This document shows positions 36,889-48,708 of a DNA stretch of 64,000 nucleotides, in pieces. Below the pieces are notes generated by a model that was not told the origin of the DNA, ran no database searches, and worked only from the letters and a program-made list of their open reading frames with translations. Each line of letters starts with the position of its first letter. The stretch's first letter is position 1. Source of the stretch: Arthrobotrys musiformis (Eukaryota; Ascomycota; Orbiliomycetes; Orbiliales; Orbiliaceae); NCBI GenBank assembly GCA_036971715.1, contig JAVHJL010000009.1, positions 868,001 to 932,000 on the forward strand, written 5' to 3'. Made by a program: the position numbers and the translations under genes.

Positions 36889-38185
36889 ATGGTACCGTCC
36901 GAAGACCGTCCGATATTTGTGGCTACGCACCCCAGAAGCTGTAGTACAGCTTTTGAAAGAGTATTTATGACAAGGGAGGAGGATATATGTTGTATCCATG
37001 AACCATTTGGAGATGCGTTCTACTATGGTTAGTCGCACGGTCCTTGTTGTACATTGTTGATTCGCGAATTCGAATTCGATACTAATGGGTCGTAGGGCCT
37101 GAGCGACTATCTTCTCGATACGAAGGTAGCAATGGTGGCGCCATTGGCGACAGGGAGAAGAGTGGGTTCCATGAATCCACTTACAGCTCTGTTCTGGAGG
37201 AGATTGAGAGTAGTGGGAAAGAGGTGTGATATTCCAGCCGGCCCTCCTATAACCGATGTGTTTGAAATATTGTAATTGAAATGATACAGTCCTTAAAGCT
37301 CTTTTGAAGATCTAACTTGGGCGATCTTATTCATAAATGTAGGGGAAACGAGTATTCATCAAAGATATGGCATGCTACCTAGTCCCGCCTTCGGACCACC
37401 CGACCTTCGAAAAAGCGGTATTAGCTCCATCTGTTACTCCCTCGGCTACATACAACGGAGCCGGAGCGCCGACGGTGAATAATCCAACCGTACTGCCATT
37501 ATCGATACTAAAGCGGTTCCAATTCGCCTTTTTGATTCGAAATCCGCGGAAGGCCGTCCCGTCTTATTACCGATGTTGCATCCCACCGCTAAACGAAATG
37601 ACCGGGTTCAAGTACTTCATGCCCAACGAAGCGGGTTATAGAGAATTGAGAGTCCTATTCGAGTATTTGCTCGAAGAAGGGGTGATTAAACACCCGTCTA
37701 CCTCTTCGAAAACGGATGGACCGCAATACTCAGATTACAAGAATGTTTGTGTAATCGATGCGGACGATTTACTGGACAATCCTAAGGGGACCATAGAGAA
37801 GTTTTGTGAGATGACGGGGTTGGATTTTGATGAAAAGATGTTGGAGTGGGGGGCTCATAAGGGCTGTGGGAACTTTGATAAATGGAAAGGTTTCCACGAG
37901 GATGCGATTGGGAGTTCGGGGTTGAAGCCAAGGATGAAGGTACGTATTCTATTGATCGGTAACCGAGATATCATATCGCCGGTACAACTAATTCTTTGTA
38001 TCTATACGCTTACTAACTATTTTATTTTTCTATTTTTTCTACAGAAGAAGATTAGGACAAGAGACGAAGAAATGGAGGAATGGGTGGAGAAGTATGGCCA
38101 AAAGGCAGCGGAGGTTATTGAGAAGACGGCAGATGAAAATATGGCGGATTATGAATTCCTGAGGCGGTTCAGAGTTACCGTATGA
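36889..38185 (+). CDS. Sulfotransferase-like P-loop protein
   Basis: Exons 36889-37027, 37096-37223, 37343-37939, 38045-38185; 334 residues. The N terminus carries a PAPS-binding 5'-phosphosulfate loop in the form HPRSCSTAFERVF (residues 14-26), and a 3'-phosphate-binding motif follows at IRNPRKAVPSYYR (Arg155, Ser163). Such proteins transfer sulfate from PAPS to small molecules or, in fungal branches of the superfamily, have uncharacterised roles; the substrate cannot be predicted. The core includes DYKNVCVIDADDLLDNP, typical of the third conserved block. The loop has Cys instead of the more usual Gly at the third position (PRSCST). No signal peptide or membrane segment, so probably cytosolic. 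All three introns have good GT/AG sites and conserved phase. No sulfate-assimilation genes lie nearby. Confidence 0.82.
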
Positions 38186-39668
38186 TTGAACGGGCCCGAA
38201 ATGTGTGAGAGGCCTAAATTTATACGGACGGACGGCTTGTCGTATATAAAAAATACTTGGTACATATTTGCGTGTATACACGTATACGTACTACAGTGTA
38301 TTACGTACCCGTAGGCACTCACCTACACGGACATCATTTTTGTCATTTAACGGGCTAATCGACGGCAGGTCTTGGATAAATCTGGGTATGGCAAGTTCTG
38401 GGTTGGATATTCCTAGGAGTTGCATTGACGGATAGATTAATTTTAATCTAATCGTGATTCTTGACCCTTGTCGGTAGACTACGTATTCATATTGTGTTCG
38501 ATGTAGCATTTGGTATCGATTCTCTCTCCTTTCTTGAAAAAAAAAAAAAAAAAAGGTAGCTTGGAGAAAAATAAAATAATGAAAATAAAAAGGGTATGAG
38601 AAATTAAATAACGTTATAATGTCGCGGCGCTGGCAAGGCAGGTGATGGTGTTTTATGTTGGCGTGGCCAGTGTGTCGACACCAAACACTGGCGTGTCGTA
38701 CTTTCCCATATGTTATGTATGGTACATGCGACAACCATATAGATAGGTACTAGCTCTGGTCATGGCCTAGACATGCGGCGGCGGTCGAGCTGACGCTGAA
38801 CATCGGTAAATGCATTACGTACTACGTATACCACCCGCCGCAGACAGTCATCATATCACCGTCGCCGTCATTTTTGTTGTGCCTTGCCCTGCCCTGCCTT
38901 GCCTTGCCATACCACCAATCACCAACCAATTCCTCCTGCCATGTCCATCTGAATTTAATGATATTCGTGGTATGTTTAGATTTTGTATGATATGATGCAT
39001 GATGAGTAGATGAGTGGGAGGTAATTAGTCTAGCTGGCAAGAATGCGTTGCTGACGACAGGTCTGGCCGTTAGTCAGCAGTGTGGACGGTGTGGACGGTG
39101 TGGACCTGCTTAGAAGACACGCTTTGCAGCAAAGCAGCTTGAAACATCGAAGACACTCGGCAGCAACAGCCCTCTCGGTCGGTCGACACCGGATCCAAAG
39201 GAACCCTTCGAGAAGCTAACAACTAACGTTAACAACCTCTTAAATACGCTGCCAGCTATTGCTCCCCCCTCATCAAATTTCGATCGAGATTACTGACTGA
39301 CTGACAAACAACCAGCTTCACGGTTTTGTTAACTTGACAGGTTCAGCCCCCTGGAGACATCAAATCTCCGGAAGAACGCGATCCCGAACAAATTAGCCAA
39401 AGAGAGGTAACCTCCAAGAGTGGGACGCTTTGAGAGAGAGAGAGAGGGAGAAGAAAAGAGAGAGGAAGAAAGAGAGCCTCATTTGTCATCACCAAGAAGG
39501 TCTCCTATTCAAACTTCACTTCACTTCACTTCGCTCCGCTTCATCCTCTTCCATCCTCCTTCTTCTTTTCCTCCCGACATTTCGACTTCCGCCTCTCCTC
39601 CTCCTCCCTTTCCAACGTCGTCTATCTACATACTCTCCTCACCACCGACCGGATCCGGCAAAGCAAAC
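38186..39668. other. Intergenic region with simple repeats; 5' UTR of ATG27
   Basis: No gene seen. It contains an A18 tract near 38539, a CCTTG/CCCTG run at 38881-38908, and a GTGTGGACG tandem repeat at 39081-39105. From 39430 to 39650 the plus strand is GA-rich then strongly C/T-rich, typical of a fungal promoter and 5' UTR just before the ATG27 start. Confidence 0.55.
39081..39105 (+). repeat. Short tandem repeat GTGTGGACG(G)
   Basis: Two and a half perfect copies of a 10-bp unit (GTGTGGACGG) in the ATG27 upstream region. Probably polymorphic; no function inferred. Confidence 0.7.
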
Positions 39669-40951
39669 ATGCGACCAACTACGTCACTGTCACTGTCGCT
39701 TTTGTCGACTCTCCTGCTCCTCCCCATTTCCACATTAGCTGCCTTTACCGGTGAAGCCGAAGCCGATGGTGTCAAATTCGACTTCACCCAGCTCAAAACA
39801 CACTCAGTGGTTGTGGAGCACAAGCAGGACCCTTCGGTACGTCTCCCTCGCACCCTCATCACACCACAAACTGGTCCATATGCGGATAAATCATGCAAAA
39901 AGCATCTGGCTAGCAAGCTATGTTGTATGCGACACAGAACAAGGGCTAACGGGCCGGTTTTCTCCGGAATTAGGTACTCAAATCGACTTACACAATAAAT
40001 CCAGTTGTAAGTATAGTATCTACTTAAATCTCTCTTTCCATGCATCCGCTGACATCCCACGTGACGTACTTAGGGTAAAATCGAGTTGAACCAGGATGAA
40101 AAAGAGGATCAATGCCCCGACGGAACCCAGGTCTGCATGATCTCCCGTCTGTGGCACGGCGACAAACCCGACGAACATGCCGCTCAAATAATCTCTTTCG
40201 GCAACGTCGAGAGTTCGAAAGATTCGGAACCGGAATACACAATCATGAGAGATTCCGATCAGAAGGTTCTTGGCCTGAACGTCACATTCCATGGCCCTGA
40301 ATATGGAGATAAGAAGTTGAAGCAAAGCGCCATAGTCAAATTCCTATGCGACCAGGAATTGACTGGCCTTGAGGAGCCGGATAAGGACGGAAAGGGCACC
40401 AATGCTCTGAAGTTTGTCGACTATGAAGGCGAGCAAGCTTTGACATTGGAATGGAGGACAAAATATGCCTGTGAAAAGCCCCTTGGCGAGGCGCCAGCTC
40501 CGAGTCAGGGTAGCTGGGGATTCTTCACCTGGTTTATTGTTATGTGAGTGGGGATACTTGTTTTGTTTTTCTTGTCAATATATTTGAAGGGGTTGGTATA
40601 TGGGACTAATATGGTTGAAATAGTGCCTTTTTGGTCGTTGCTGCGTATCTAATCCTTGGATCGTGGCTCAACTACAATAGATATGATGCTAGAGGGTACG
40701 TTCAGTTACCCGTCTGAAGGAGAGGGCCGTCGTCGAACAAAAGTCGTATATCAAGAGTATGTTGAACCATAATGAAGAAATTACTAACATATAGACATTT
40801 CCTTTTTTGTACGAATATCTTCTACAGATGGGATCTTCTACCTCACAGCGATACTTTGCGAGATCTTCCGTATCTCATTAAAGACTTCTTGAGAAGGGCG
40901 GTGAACACCTTTCAAGGAAGCGGGGGTAGAGGTGGGTACAGCGCTATTTAG
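39669..40951 (+). CDS. ATG27: Autophagy protein Atg27
   Basis: Exons 39669-39836, 39974-40006, 40074-40543, 40624-40695, 40828-40951; 288 residues. Type I membrane protein that cycles between Golgi, endosome and vacuole and is needed for normal Atg9 trafficking in autophagy. A signal peptide (residues 1-24) is followed by a lumenal mannose-6-phosphate-receptor-like domain with paired Cys (DQCPDGTQVC; VKFLCDQE; TKYACEK). One transmembrane helix (TWFIVIAFLVVAAYLILGSW) spans the junction of exons 3 and 4. The cytosolic tail has the family signature (WDLLPHSDTLRDLPYLIKD) and ends GGYSAI, equivalent to the tyrosine sorting signal at the C-terminus of yeast Atg27. An upstream in-frame ORF from 39420 reads only GA/CT-rich 5' UTR. 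Exon 2 is only 33 nt but keeps the frame. Confidence 0.93.
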
Positions 40952-42036
40952 ATGTCAGCGGAATGCCTCTTTTTTTTTTCCTTGGTTGCTTCCATTCGGC
41001 CTAGTTTTCATGTCCTACTACTTCCACCCCCCGATATATACCCTTCATCCTTTTTCCTTCTGATTCTCGAAATCCACTTTTTCTTCCTCAAACTTCTTTT
41101 TTTGTTCTCTTCCTTGAGTGGCTCATGTTTTCTGGGGTGAAAAATTCTAGTGCAATTGTAATGATCGTTATTTTTTATCGATGTCAATGATGTTGGTTGC
41201 ACGCGCACGCACACTCACGATCTTTTTTGTTCGAGCGCTGGGGATATTTACGAGATGCCTGTGTTAACGAAGGAGCAAAGTCTTTTCCATTACTATTTTT
41301 TCATTAGCACGTTTCTGAGGTTGGAACTTCTTATCACCAGGTCCGAATAAGACCGGGGATCTTTTTTCTTCTATTTTTCCCCTTCTTTTCTCAATTGTAC
41401 TATGACCCATTTTTTTCCCTTCTTTGCTCCTTTTGGTGCCTTCTGGGGTGTTGGATAGGCTTGCGAAAGTCTGTATTGGTAGCTTTAGTTTACTGAAACC
41501 ATACTAGAGATGATATATCCAAACTCGATTTATATTCGCTTCAAGTTTTTGTAATAACCTTACGCTATAGCGCGTATCTAGCGGATCTCGATAGACCGTA
41601 ACCTGGTTGATTGCTCAATCAGTGATATGTCAGCATACCAAGCTCTTACACAGCCCCTTTTTTTCTTGGACGACGAAGAGAGAGAAAGTGGATATCTTTA
41701 TTCCGTCTCAAATGGAAGGTTGTAAAATATTTTATCTCGGAGAACACAGCGGACCTTCTCAAAGCTTGAAAAGCGATGCTCCCAAGCTCCACCTTGACCC
41801 ATCGAATCAGAGAGCTAGCTCCCCACAAGCAAGCATGCATGCATGCAAACCCCCCGCCAGATCTCGCCCTTTCCCATGACGTCCAACGGGGCGCAGCGCA
41901 GAAAAGGCCGAAAGCTTCAACTGGCGGAAACTTGGCAAGATTTGATTTTTCAACTAAGATGCGATTCTGACCGGGAAACCGGCAGCATGACTCGGGGTTA
42001 ACTAGCAGGAAACCTTAAAGCGGACCGAATGCTGCA
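40952..42036. other. Intergenic, no gene seen
   Basis: T-rich sequence after ATG27 and short ORFs only; a GCATGC repeat lies at 41833-41847. Confidence 0.55.
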
Positions 42037-42044
42037 TATAAAAA
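42037..42044 (+). promoter_or_regulatory. TATA box of the cation transporter gene
   Basis: TATAAAAA, 153 bp upstream of the start codon at 42197, followed by a pyrimidine-rich leader at 42095-42128. Confidence 0.6.
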
Positions 42045-42196
42045 CTTTGGGAGCGCTTTTGAGGGGACCTTCCTTTCTCCTATGATATCATCTTGTTCTC
42101 TGTTCCTTCTTTTTTTTTCACTTTTCCAGCTTCATCTCCATTGCATTCACTATTGGAAATTGGAGATAGATTTTACTGGAGGGCAATCTCGAAACC

Positions 42197-43790
42197 ATGG
42201 CTGGAAATCTAAACGCCTCCACAAGTATCGAGATCGCGTCGATTTCGGGCGACACCACAACGCATAGAAACATTGCCCAGTCCACTATCGACGCCGACGA
42301 AGGCACCCTCACCCGTGAACAGACGTCTTCTAGTGACCCGTACTCGCTTTCGCGTGGTCTCAAGTCGCCATCTGAGATCAATCTCATCAAAGCCAATGTC
42401 TCCAATACCAGCAAAAAGCGAAAGAACCCCCATGCCAAGAACCCAAGCGGGAAAGAACTAAAAGAGTTCTATGAGAATCAAAATGAAAAGATTAAAAAGT
42501 TGTTGAAGAGCATTGAGGAACATCGAAGTGAGGCGAAAGAAACGGCCGAGGATACTGCTTTGAAGTATAAGATTGCGATATGGGGTAGCTTTGTAAGAAT
42601 CGCATATCCAATGATTTTGTTGAACCGGAGTGATGGATCGGTGACTTACCATATTTGAATGATTTGATTGGTGGTTGGTGATGTGTAGGCTGCCAATATT
42701 TGCTTGTCGATACTTCAAGTATTTGCTGCTGTCAGATCCGGGTCTCTGTCTTTGTTCGCAAGTATGTGATTCAACCCTTACCATATCAATAGGGGACTAA
42801 TACTCGATGTCAGCCATGGCCGATTCGATCTTCGACCCAATGTCGAATATTATTCTAATGGCATCCCGTCGAGCGATCAAGAAGGTTGACGAAAAGAAAT
42901 TCCCATCTGGAAAGGCTCGTCTTGAAACCGCTGGAAATATCACTTTTTCCTTTGTCATGTCCGCTGTCTCCCTCATCCTTATCGTCGTTTCGGCACGAGA
43001 TATCGCTGCCGGTGCTGAAGATGAGACCAAGGGCTTCTACCTCGAATCCGTCATTTCCGTCTGTGCTGCTTTTGCGACAAAGTTCTCTTTGTTTCTTTAC
43101 TGCTGGGCGTTGAAAGATATTTATAGCGACGTAGGATTTCTCTCAGACTCATATTCAAAACGAAGGTGCTGATACTATCTAGGTCTATATCCTTTGGCGC
43201 GACCATCGAAATGACCTCTTCGTCAACGGATTCGGTATCTTGACTTCTGTTGGAGGTTCTAAGTTGAGATGGTGGATCGATCCTATGGGCGCTATCGTTA
43301 TTTCGCTTCTCATCCTTGGCCTTTGGCTCAAGACCGCCTGGGAAGAATTTATGCTCCTCGTTGGTACAGCTGCCGATCTGGATACACAACAGCTGATTAC
43401 CTACATCTGTATGCCGCCGTCCCTGAATTATATAGTTTTATATATGGGCGCAATTTTGGGGCTAACCGTGATTTAGCGATGACACACTCCTCCGATATCC
43501 TGCAATTGGACACTGTTAGAGCGTATCATAGCGGCCCACGGCTCATTATTGAAGTCGACGTGGTTATGGATCCGGACTGTACGCTCAAGCACTCCCATGA
43601 TGTTGCCGAAGAACTGCAAATGAAGCTTGAGAGTTTGCCCGACGTTGAGCGTGCTTACGTGCATATTGATTACGAGACGACTCATTCTCCGGTATGTGTG
43701 AATTATATAGTTGAAGGTCCGGTATGGTGTTGAGGTGGCTAATTAATGATTTTATGATTTTAGGAGCATTTTGTGAAGAAAGAGTTGTAA
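42197..43790 (+). CDS. Cation diffusion facilitator, Mn-type
   Basis: Exons 42197-42592, 42689-42761, 42814-43130, 43183-43408, 43477-43691, 43764-43790; 417 residues. Membrane antiporter that moves divalent metal out of the cytosol into an organelle or out of the cell. After a hydrophilic N-terminal region of about 120 residues come the transmembrane helices. The two metal-site motifs are both DxxxD (Asp160-Asp164 in ADSIFDP; Asp269-Asp273 in RDHRNDLF), which is the signature of the manganese-specific branch rather than HxxxD zinc transporters. The cytosolic C-terminal dimerisation domain (DTVRAYHSGPRLIIEVDVVM; DVERAYVHIDYE) is complete and ends in the short last exon EHFVKKEL. All introns have good borders. 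It converges with prefoldin 4. Confidence 0.92.
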
Positions 43791-44327
43791 ATTGTTCGTG
43801 AATCGCGGGGTTACTTGATTATCATGCCACTGATTTGCTGTTTTGCGAATATGGTTCTTGATACTACCTCCCAATTGCTGCTTTCACGCACAGTTTGTTT
43901 AGATTGGCGTGGTTCTCGTCACGTTCTCTTACCTTCCACTTGACCCGAACTGATATCCTTAGCGCACACCGATCAAAGGAGGCGAATGCATGCTTTCCTT
44001 AGGCAGTGCGATCTACATCGTCACTTTTTAATATTAATATTGCTAACCCGTAACGAGGTTTATGCATTAGTCTCGATCTTCGGGACATTATACACTCCTC
44101 AAGCTTTTCATCGTTGTAATAATCCAACTTTTTAATATCTATAAATCTTCATTATTCATCTCGTAGTCGGGGAATTTTGTATTATAAATTCTCGTATTGG
44201 AGGTTTCTCTCCCGCCAATATATCCTCACATGAAACCTTAGGCCAGCCCAGGTCCCGTCCCTCGATGTGACGCGTATGCCGCACGAATTCTTCTGCTCAA
44301 TCCACAGATCGTGATATCAAGCAAGCC
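43791..44327. other. Convergent intergenic spacer
   Basis: 537 bases between two convergent stop codons; AT-rich centre near 44030-44180, no ORF of note. Confidence 0.6.
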
Positions 44328-44788
44328 CTACGCCTCCAGATTTATACTCTTCCCAAACTTCGCATACAGCAGCACCTTTAACTCATCCATCTTCTCCTTA
44401 TCATCCCTAACCTTCCCTTCCAAATCCTCAATCTCTTCATCGATAACTTTAATCTCCCCTTCCAACAACTCCCTAACTTCCTCAACCCTCAACGAAACAA
44501 ATGCATCACCGATCTTGTAGGGGACCATATCATCGTCATCTGAGAGTTCGAGCTCGGAGGATACGTCTGTGAGGTATTCCTTTTCTGTGTTCTTTTCGGA
44601 TAAGGTTGTGTTTAGGAGGGTGTGTCGGGAATGGAGGGTTGAGAAGGTGTTTATGGCTTTTTGGTCGGCGAGGGTTACGGGTGTTTCGGCGGAGATTTCA
44701 TCTTCGCGGGACAGCTTTTGGGGATATGGTGTTAGTGAGGGTTTAGAAGAGGAAGAGGGGTCGGAGGAGGTACCATTCGACGATTCAT
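44328..44788 (-). CDS. Prefoldin subunit 4
   Basis: Exons 44788-44774 (15 nt) and 44714-44328; 133 residues. Beta-type subunit of the hexameric prefoldin/GimC chaperone that hands nascent actin and tubulin to the cytosolic chaperonin. The pattern is diagnostic: an N-terminal helix (NRRM/LSREDEISAETPVTLAD), the first coiled-coil strand (QKAINTFSTLHSRHTLL), an acidic patch (LELSDDDD) before the hairpin MVPYKIGDAFVSL, and the second coiled-coil helix (EVRELLEGEIKVIDEEIEDL) to the C-terminus. The first exon encodes only MNRRM; its GTACCT donor, CACTAAC branch and AAAAG acceptor keep the frame and restore the family N terminus. Confidence 0.92.
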
Positions 44789-46261
44789 TTTGGCGGTTGA
44801 GGTTTTGTGGAGAGGTGGGGGGGGGGGACCGTGGTGGGATGTTGAAAGTTTGGTGAAGGTTTGGAGGGCGTTGTTGGATATCTTTGTTGTCAACACAAAA
44901 GGCTGAGGAGGCAGTGTAACCAGCAACGCCAGTCGACTCTTATCAACTTGGTTTACATTTTTGCCAGACCTCTCAAGTACTTTCTCGCTTTTGAGATATA
45001 TTTTACAAAAACTCGATTTCCCAGCAGTCTTCCTATTTGCTATTTCTTTTCACCGTTTGGGTGAAATATACTAGAGAGTCTCACAACGAAAAAAATGCCA
45101 ATGCAAGGTCCCGATTATTCCAAATCGTTGGACATTTTGTACCCGAAACCTCATGGGAGGCAAGAACTTCGAACAACAATTATGACTGTTACCGACAACA
45201 GATTTTGAGAGGTTAGAAGTGAGGGGCTGGCTGTGTGATTTTGTTAACCAGGGCACAAAGTGAATTGCCCATATCTGATGATACCTGTCTATCGTCTTTC
45301 ATGACATTTCGGTTCGTGGGTTGTCAAGGGGACTTTGGCTTCACAGTTGTGGTTTGAGACAAGTTTGAGGTAAGCGCATATGCATGTTGGCTTACAACAC
45401 AGCAATGAATCTGGGTCCAATAGCCAAGCGTAACAGGGTTCTCAAACCATCTTCTAGATCTTGTGGTGGCTTATACATTAGTCAGCCCTGTAAATCCTCT
45501 CTTCTCGATTATAACCGTGATGTTATGATACAGTTATCTGGGTGGTATACATGCCGCTGCATATGCTACGTACATACAAGCTTCCTCGGGATTCGGAACA
45601 ACCTTCGCAAACTCACATACAAATTCCGGACCCCTGACAAACGAAATGTTAAAAGGCCCTCCCAAACGCCTTCAGAATTGAAATTCCTGGCTGTGAAACA
45701 CCTGGTCGTACAGAGCTGTCTTGCACTGGGGGCTTAGCATTTCCATCCTCTCATGGTCACGTGGGCGCAGTCTTTTACACAATTCGGTTTGCTGCAGCTA
45801 ACTCGCTGGACGTCCGTGTGTGTGTATATTTATATTTAGATGAAGGATCGGGCTGTTCACTGCCCCTTCCTTTTTATCCCCAAGGTTAATTCTTTTTTTT
45901 CTCCTTCTTTCTTACTATTCAACAAGAAAACTTTGGTTTCTGGGGCCGAGCCAGAGAAGAGACGACCGCAAAATATTTGTAAAAAATAAAAAAAAAAGTG
46001 GGACAGAGAGGTTGATCATTGGCTCGACTAGTCGTTGAGGGGTTAGAGAAACGGCTCTTCAGCATTCCGTGGATTCGGTCGGTTATATGCTGCGCAATAA
46101 TGGCGTGCAGTCGGCCGCAGGGTCTTTCTTCGTGGGCTGGGTCGTATAAAATTATGCGAGTGAAATTTCACGAACGGCAAGTCTACTCGATTTGATCCAT
46201 ATGTGGAGATGGTATATATTTTTTTCAGATCCACCGTTGTTGGTTTCACACTGTCGGCAGA
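44789..46261. other. Intergenic, no gene seen
   Basis: About 1.5 kb with short ORFs (longest 117 codons at 45384-45737, no domain). Several T-rich runs around 45890-45910. Confidence 0.5.
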
Positions 46262-46270
46262 TATAAAAAG
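46262..46270 (+). promoter_or_regulatory. Putative TATA box of the orphan gene
   Basis: TATAAAAAG lies 535 bp before the start at 46797. A likely 5' UTR intron (46628-46700: GTGAGT donor, CGCTAAC branch, TTAG acceptor) shortens the mature distance. Confidence 0.45.
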
Positions 46271-46796
46271 TCCATTACTTTCCCTCTATCTTTAGACCTT
46301 TCCTGGTCTCGTACCCAGTATCCTTTTATTTATAGCATAAGCTTCGAGAAGCGCAAATACAAGTATCGATTGATATCTCAATTATTTTTGCAAGAATCTT
46401 TGGCCAATTTGGTACTAGATATTCCGCCTATAAGCTCATTACTTTCTCAGTTTATTATTATTTTTTTTTTGACTCAGTTTGGCCTGTGACGTCTGCGGCT
46501 GGGGAAGAGACTAGGTTCTATACAGGCAAGGAATCAAGACTAGTTGTACAATTGTGCCATATACATATTATAGTCTCGGATCATACTTTTGGGCTCGATA
46601 TTGAATTCAAAGATCATTTTGGTAGAAGGTGAGTTTGAGGTACCGATCCGGATTTAAATACCCGCCAATGTGCAATATCATATATCGCTAACATCTCTTG
46701 TTAGCTATTTTCTTCGCAATCATTTTGAATACTTTGGAATTACCTGATATATACTACTACCTGGCGCCAACCCGCTATCGGTCGACGCTGCTGGAG

Positions 46797-47249
46797 ATGG
46801 CCCAAGGGACACCGGCAAGATACAAATACCTAGTCATAAGAAACGAAGACTTCGACCCAACCTGGCCAGAAACCAGCGTCCACATCTCCATCTTCGACTG
46901 TGCTGAAAACCCAGCGCCAGGCAACAGAACAACCGGCCAGCCTCTCTTCCACCTTATCGAATACGGCCCTGCAGCCCTACAGTATCTGAAACGGCAGATA
47001 TGGAACGTAAACCTAAGCGAAGACCTGACAGGAACGGGGTGCAAGTACTTCCCTGTGAGCTTGGAACCGGGTCGTTTGTTCGACGGCAGGGTGGATTTGA
47101 ACCGGCTGTGTTTGGTCCTCAAATTGGCGAATTGTAATGCGGCTGTACGGGATGTTGTGGGGGTTGCTTTGGATGATGAGATTGAAGATCTCATTGCGGA
47201 GTTTTCTGCGACGGCGGTGCCTTTTACCACGTTGGCTTATCATTATTAG
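46797..47249 (+). CDS. Hypothetical protein, 150 residues
   Basis: A single coding exon opens at MAQGTPARYKYLVIRNEDFD and ends in FTTLAYHY. The frame stays open upstream to 46698 but without an ATG. The first ATG downstream of a convincing 5' intron is 46797 (GAGATGGCC). The protein is soluble, with no signal peptide or membrane segment. It contains mixed sheet/helix-like sequence (TSVHISIFDCAEN, FHLIEYGPAALQYLKRQIWN, LCLVLKLANCNAAVRDVVGV) and an acidic helix near the end. I do not recognise the family. The unbroken frame, GC-rich third positions and intron-like leader support a real gene. Confidence 0.6.
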   Translation: MAQGTPARYKYLVIRNEDFDPTWPETSVHISIFDCAENPAPGNRTTGQPLFHLIEYGPAALQYLKRQIWNVNLSEDLTGTGCKYFPVSLEPGRLFDGRVDLNRLCLVLKLANCNAAVRDVVGVALDDEIEDLIAEFSATAVPFTTLAYHY

Positions 47250-48708
47250 CTAGGGTTCTTATGCAATATATTGATTAGTTAGCATTTAATATTTACGAGA
47301 AGCTTGTATTCGGGGCGGTGCATTATTGTAACTCACGCCGGATATGGGGGGTGAATTCGAAGGTCAGGGCTGCAGGGCCAGTTCGACTTGCCGTGTTTCA
47401 CTTGTAGCTCGAGTATTTGGCGGCAATGGAGACGATATTGAGATATTAGAAGGTGCTTTCATAAATTTATTGCCCAGTTGCCCCTCGATATTTCTTTGTA
47501 TCTTTATTTACACATGTCGATATGTTTATATCTCCAAGCCTCTGCATAGCCATCAGGCTCGTTTAGCCGTCCATGCATATGATATTGTGTAAAGCGAGTT
47601 CAGTCTTTGTGTTGCAGCTGTTGCCCGATATGGGCCGGATACATCGCGCTCGCGATACTAAACTAATTTCTCCAGTGGAAACTAGTAGTTACTCTGTAGC
47701 TCTAATAATAAATTCAAGGTGGTATGGTGATTTATCTTCTACGAATACCCATCATTAAGGGAATCGCCGCACTGTGCATCAGTTACATAGGTAAGTATCT
47801 ACTTCCGGCGCGGGACCTGGACCTGGCTAGTAGAATTGATTTATAAGTTCGGTATTCTGTATAAGCTTAATTATATGATTTAGGTGTTATGTGAATTAAA
47901 TTTCGTGTTCAAAACTTCTCTTCTATGGGAGTTATGGGCTAATATAATGTAGAATTCTAGATTGGGTACTTGTGTGGGTATAACTCTAAGCTTTAAGCCC
48001 TCATGGCTGTATAGTATTGTGTCCGGGCTCTATGTTCAGATATTTCAGAACCAGCTTCGCTAGCTATAAATAAAGAGACCTACTTGTAAGGCCATTGAAC
48101 GTTTAGACCCTGAGGATTAGAGGCTTAGCATTTTGGTTTCAACACGCAAAGCCGAGGCTGAGGGTCTGGCGGCGAGACATAGGTTCAAGCGCTATCTCTT
48201 GATATAATTGTATTTCGTTCTTGAGGTTCGGTTGGCTAGCCCTGGTCTTGCAGGTTATATTAAGAATCTAATTGTTTACTTAATTAATTAGATATTCATC
48301 CGATTATATTAAAGTACTTGCCTGCCTAGGTATCTTCTAATTAGAGCATTTACATAGGACCTGTTGGTATTGTGATACTGGTCCTAGAATACCTAGGTGC
48401 CTGCTAGCTTAGAATTAGCTTGTATATACGTGCATTTATCCTTTTACTCACTTCGAGAACCCGTAGCCCCGTCCTCATTTTGAGATATCTATTCATGCGC
48501 GAGAGAAGTCTTTATGTTTATTTCTATAGCCCGATAACGAAACCTATCTACCTCAATTCTACAGCGGGCCAGCACCCTTCTAGCTTCTTACATCTAAACC
48601 GTCAGAAGGCTTTGAAGCCCAATGGCCGGGAAACAAAAGCAGAGATTACTACAACACCACCATCTAATATTAATATATCCAGCCTCTCAGAACAAAGCTC
48701 ACGCCCTT
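47250..48708. other. Intergenic, partly AT-rich, no gene seen
   Basis: Short ORFs only. The stretch 47820-48400 is AT-rich, with TTAATTAATTAG near 48279-48290. A weak tRNA T-loop-like motif at 48183 has no partner arms. Confidence 0.5.

Noticed and set aside
39420..39668. In-frame upstream extension of ATG27
   Set aside because: Encodes GA/CT-rich low-complexity sequence and would bury the clear signal peptide beginning at 39669.
48100..48200. GGTTCAAGC motif resembling a tRNA T loop
   Set aside because: Only four of five T-stem pairs form, and the expected 5' acceptor sequence TCAAGAG is absent upstream.
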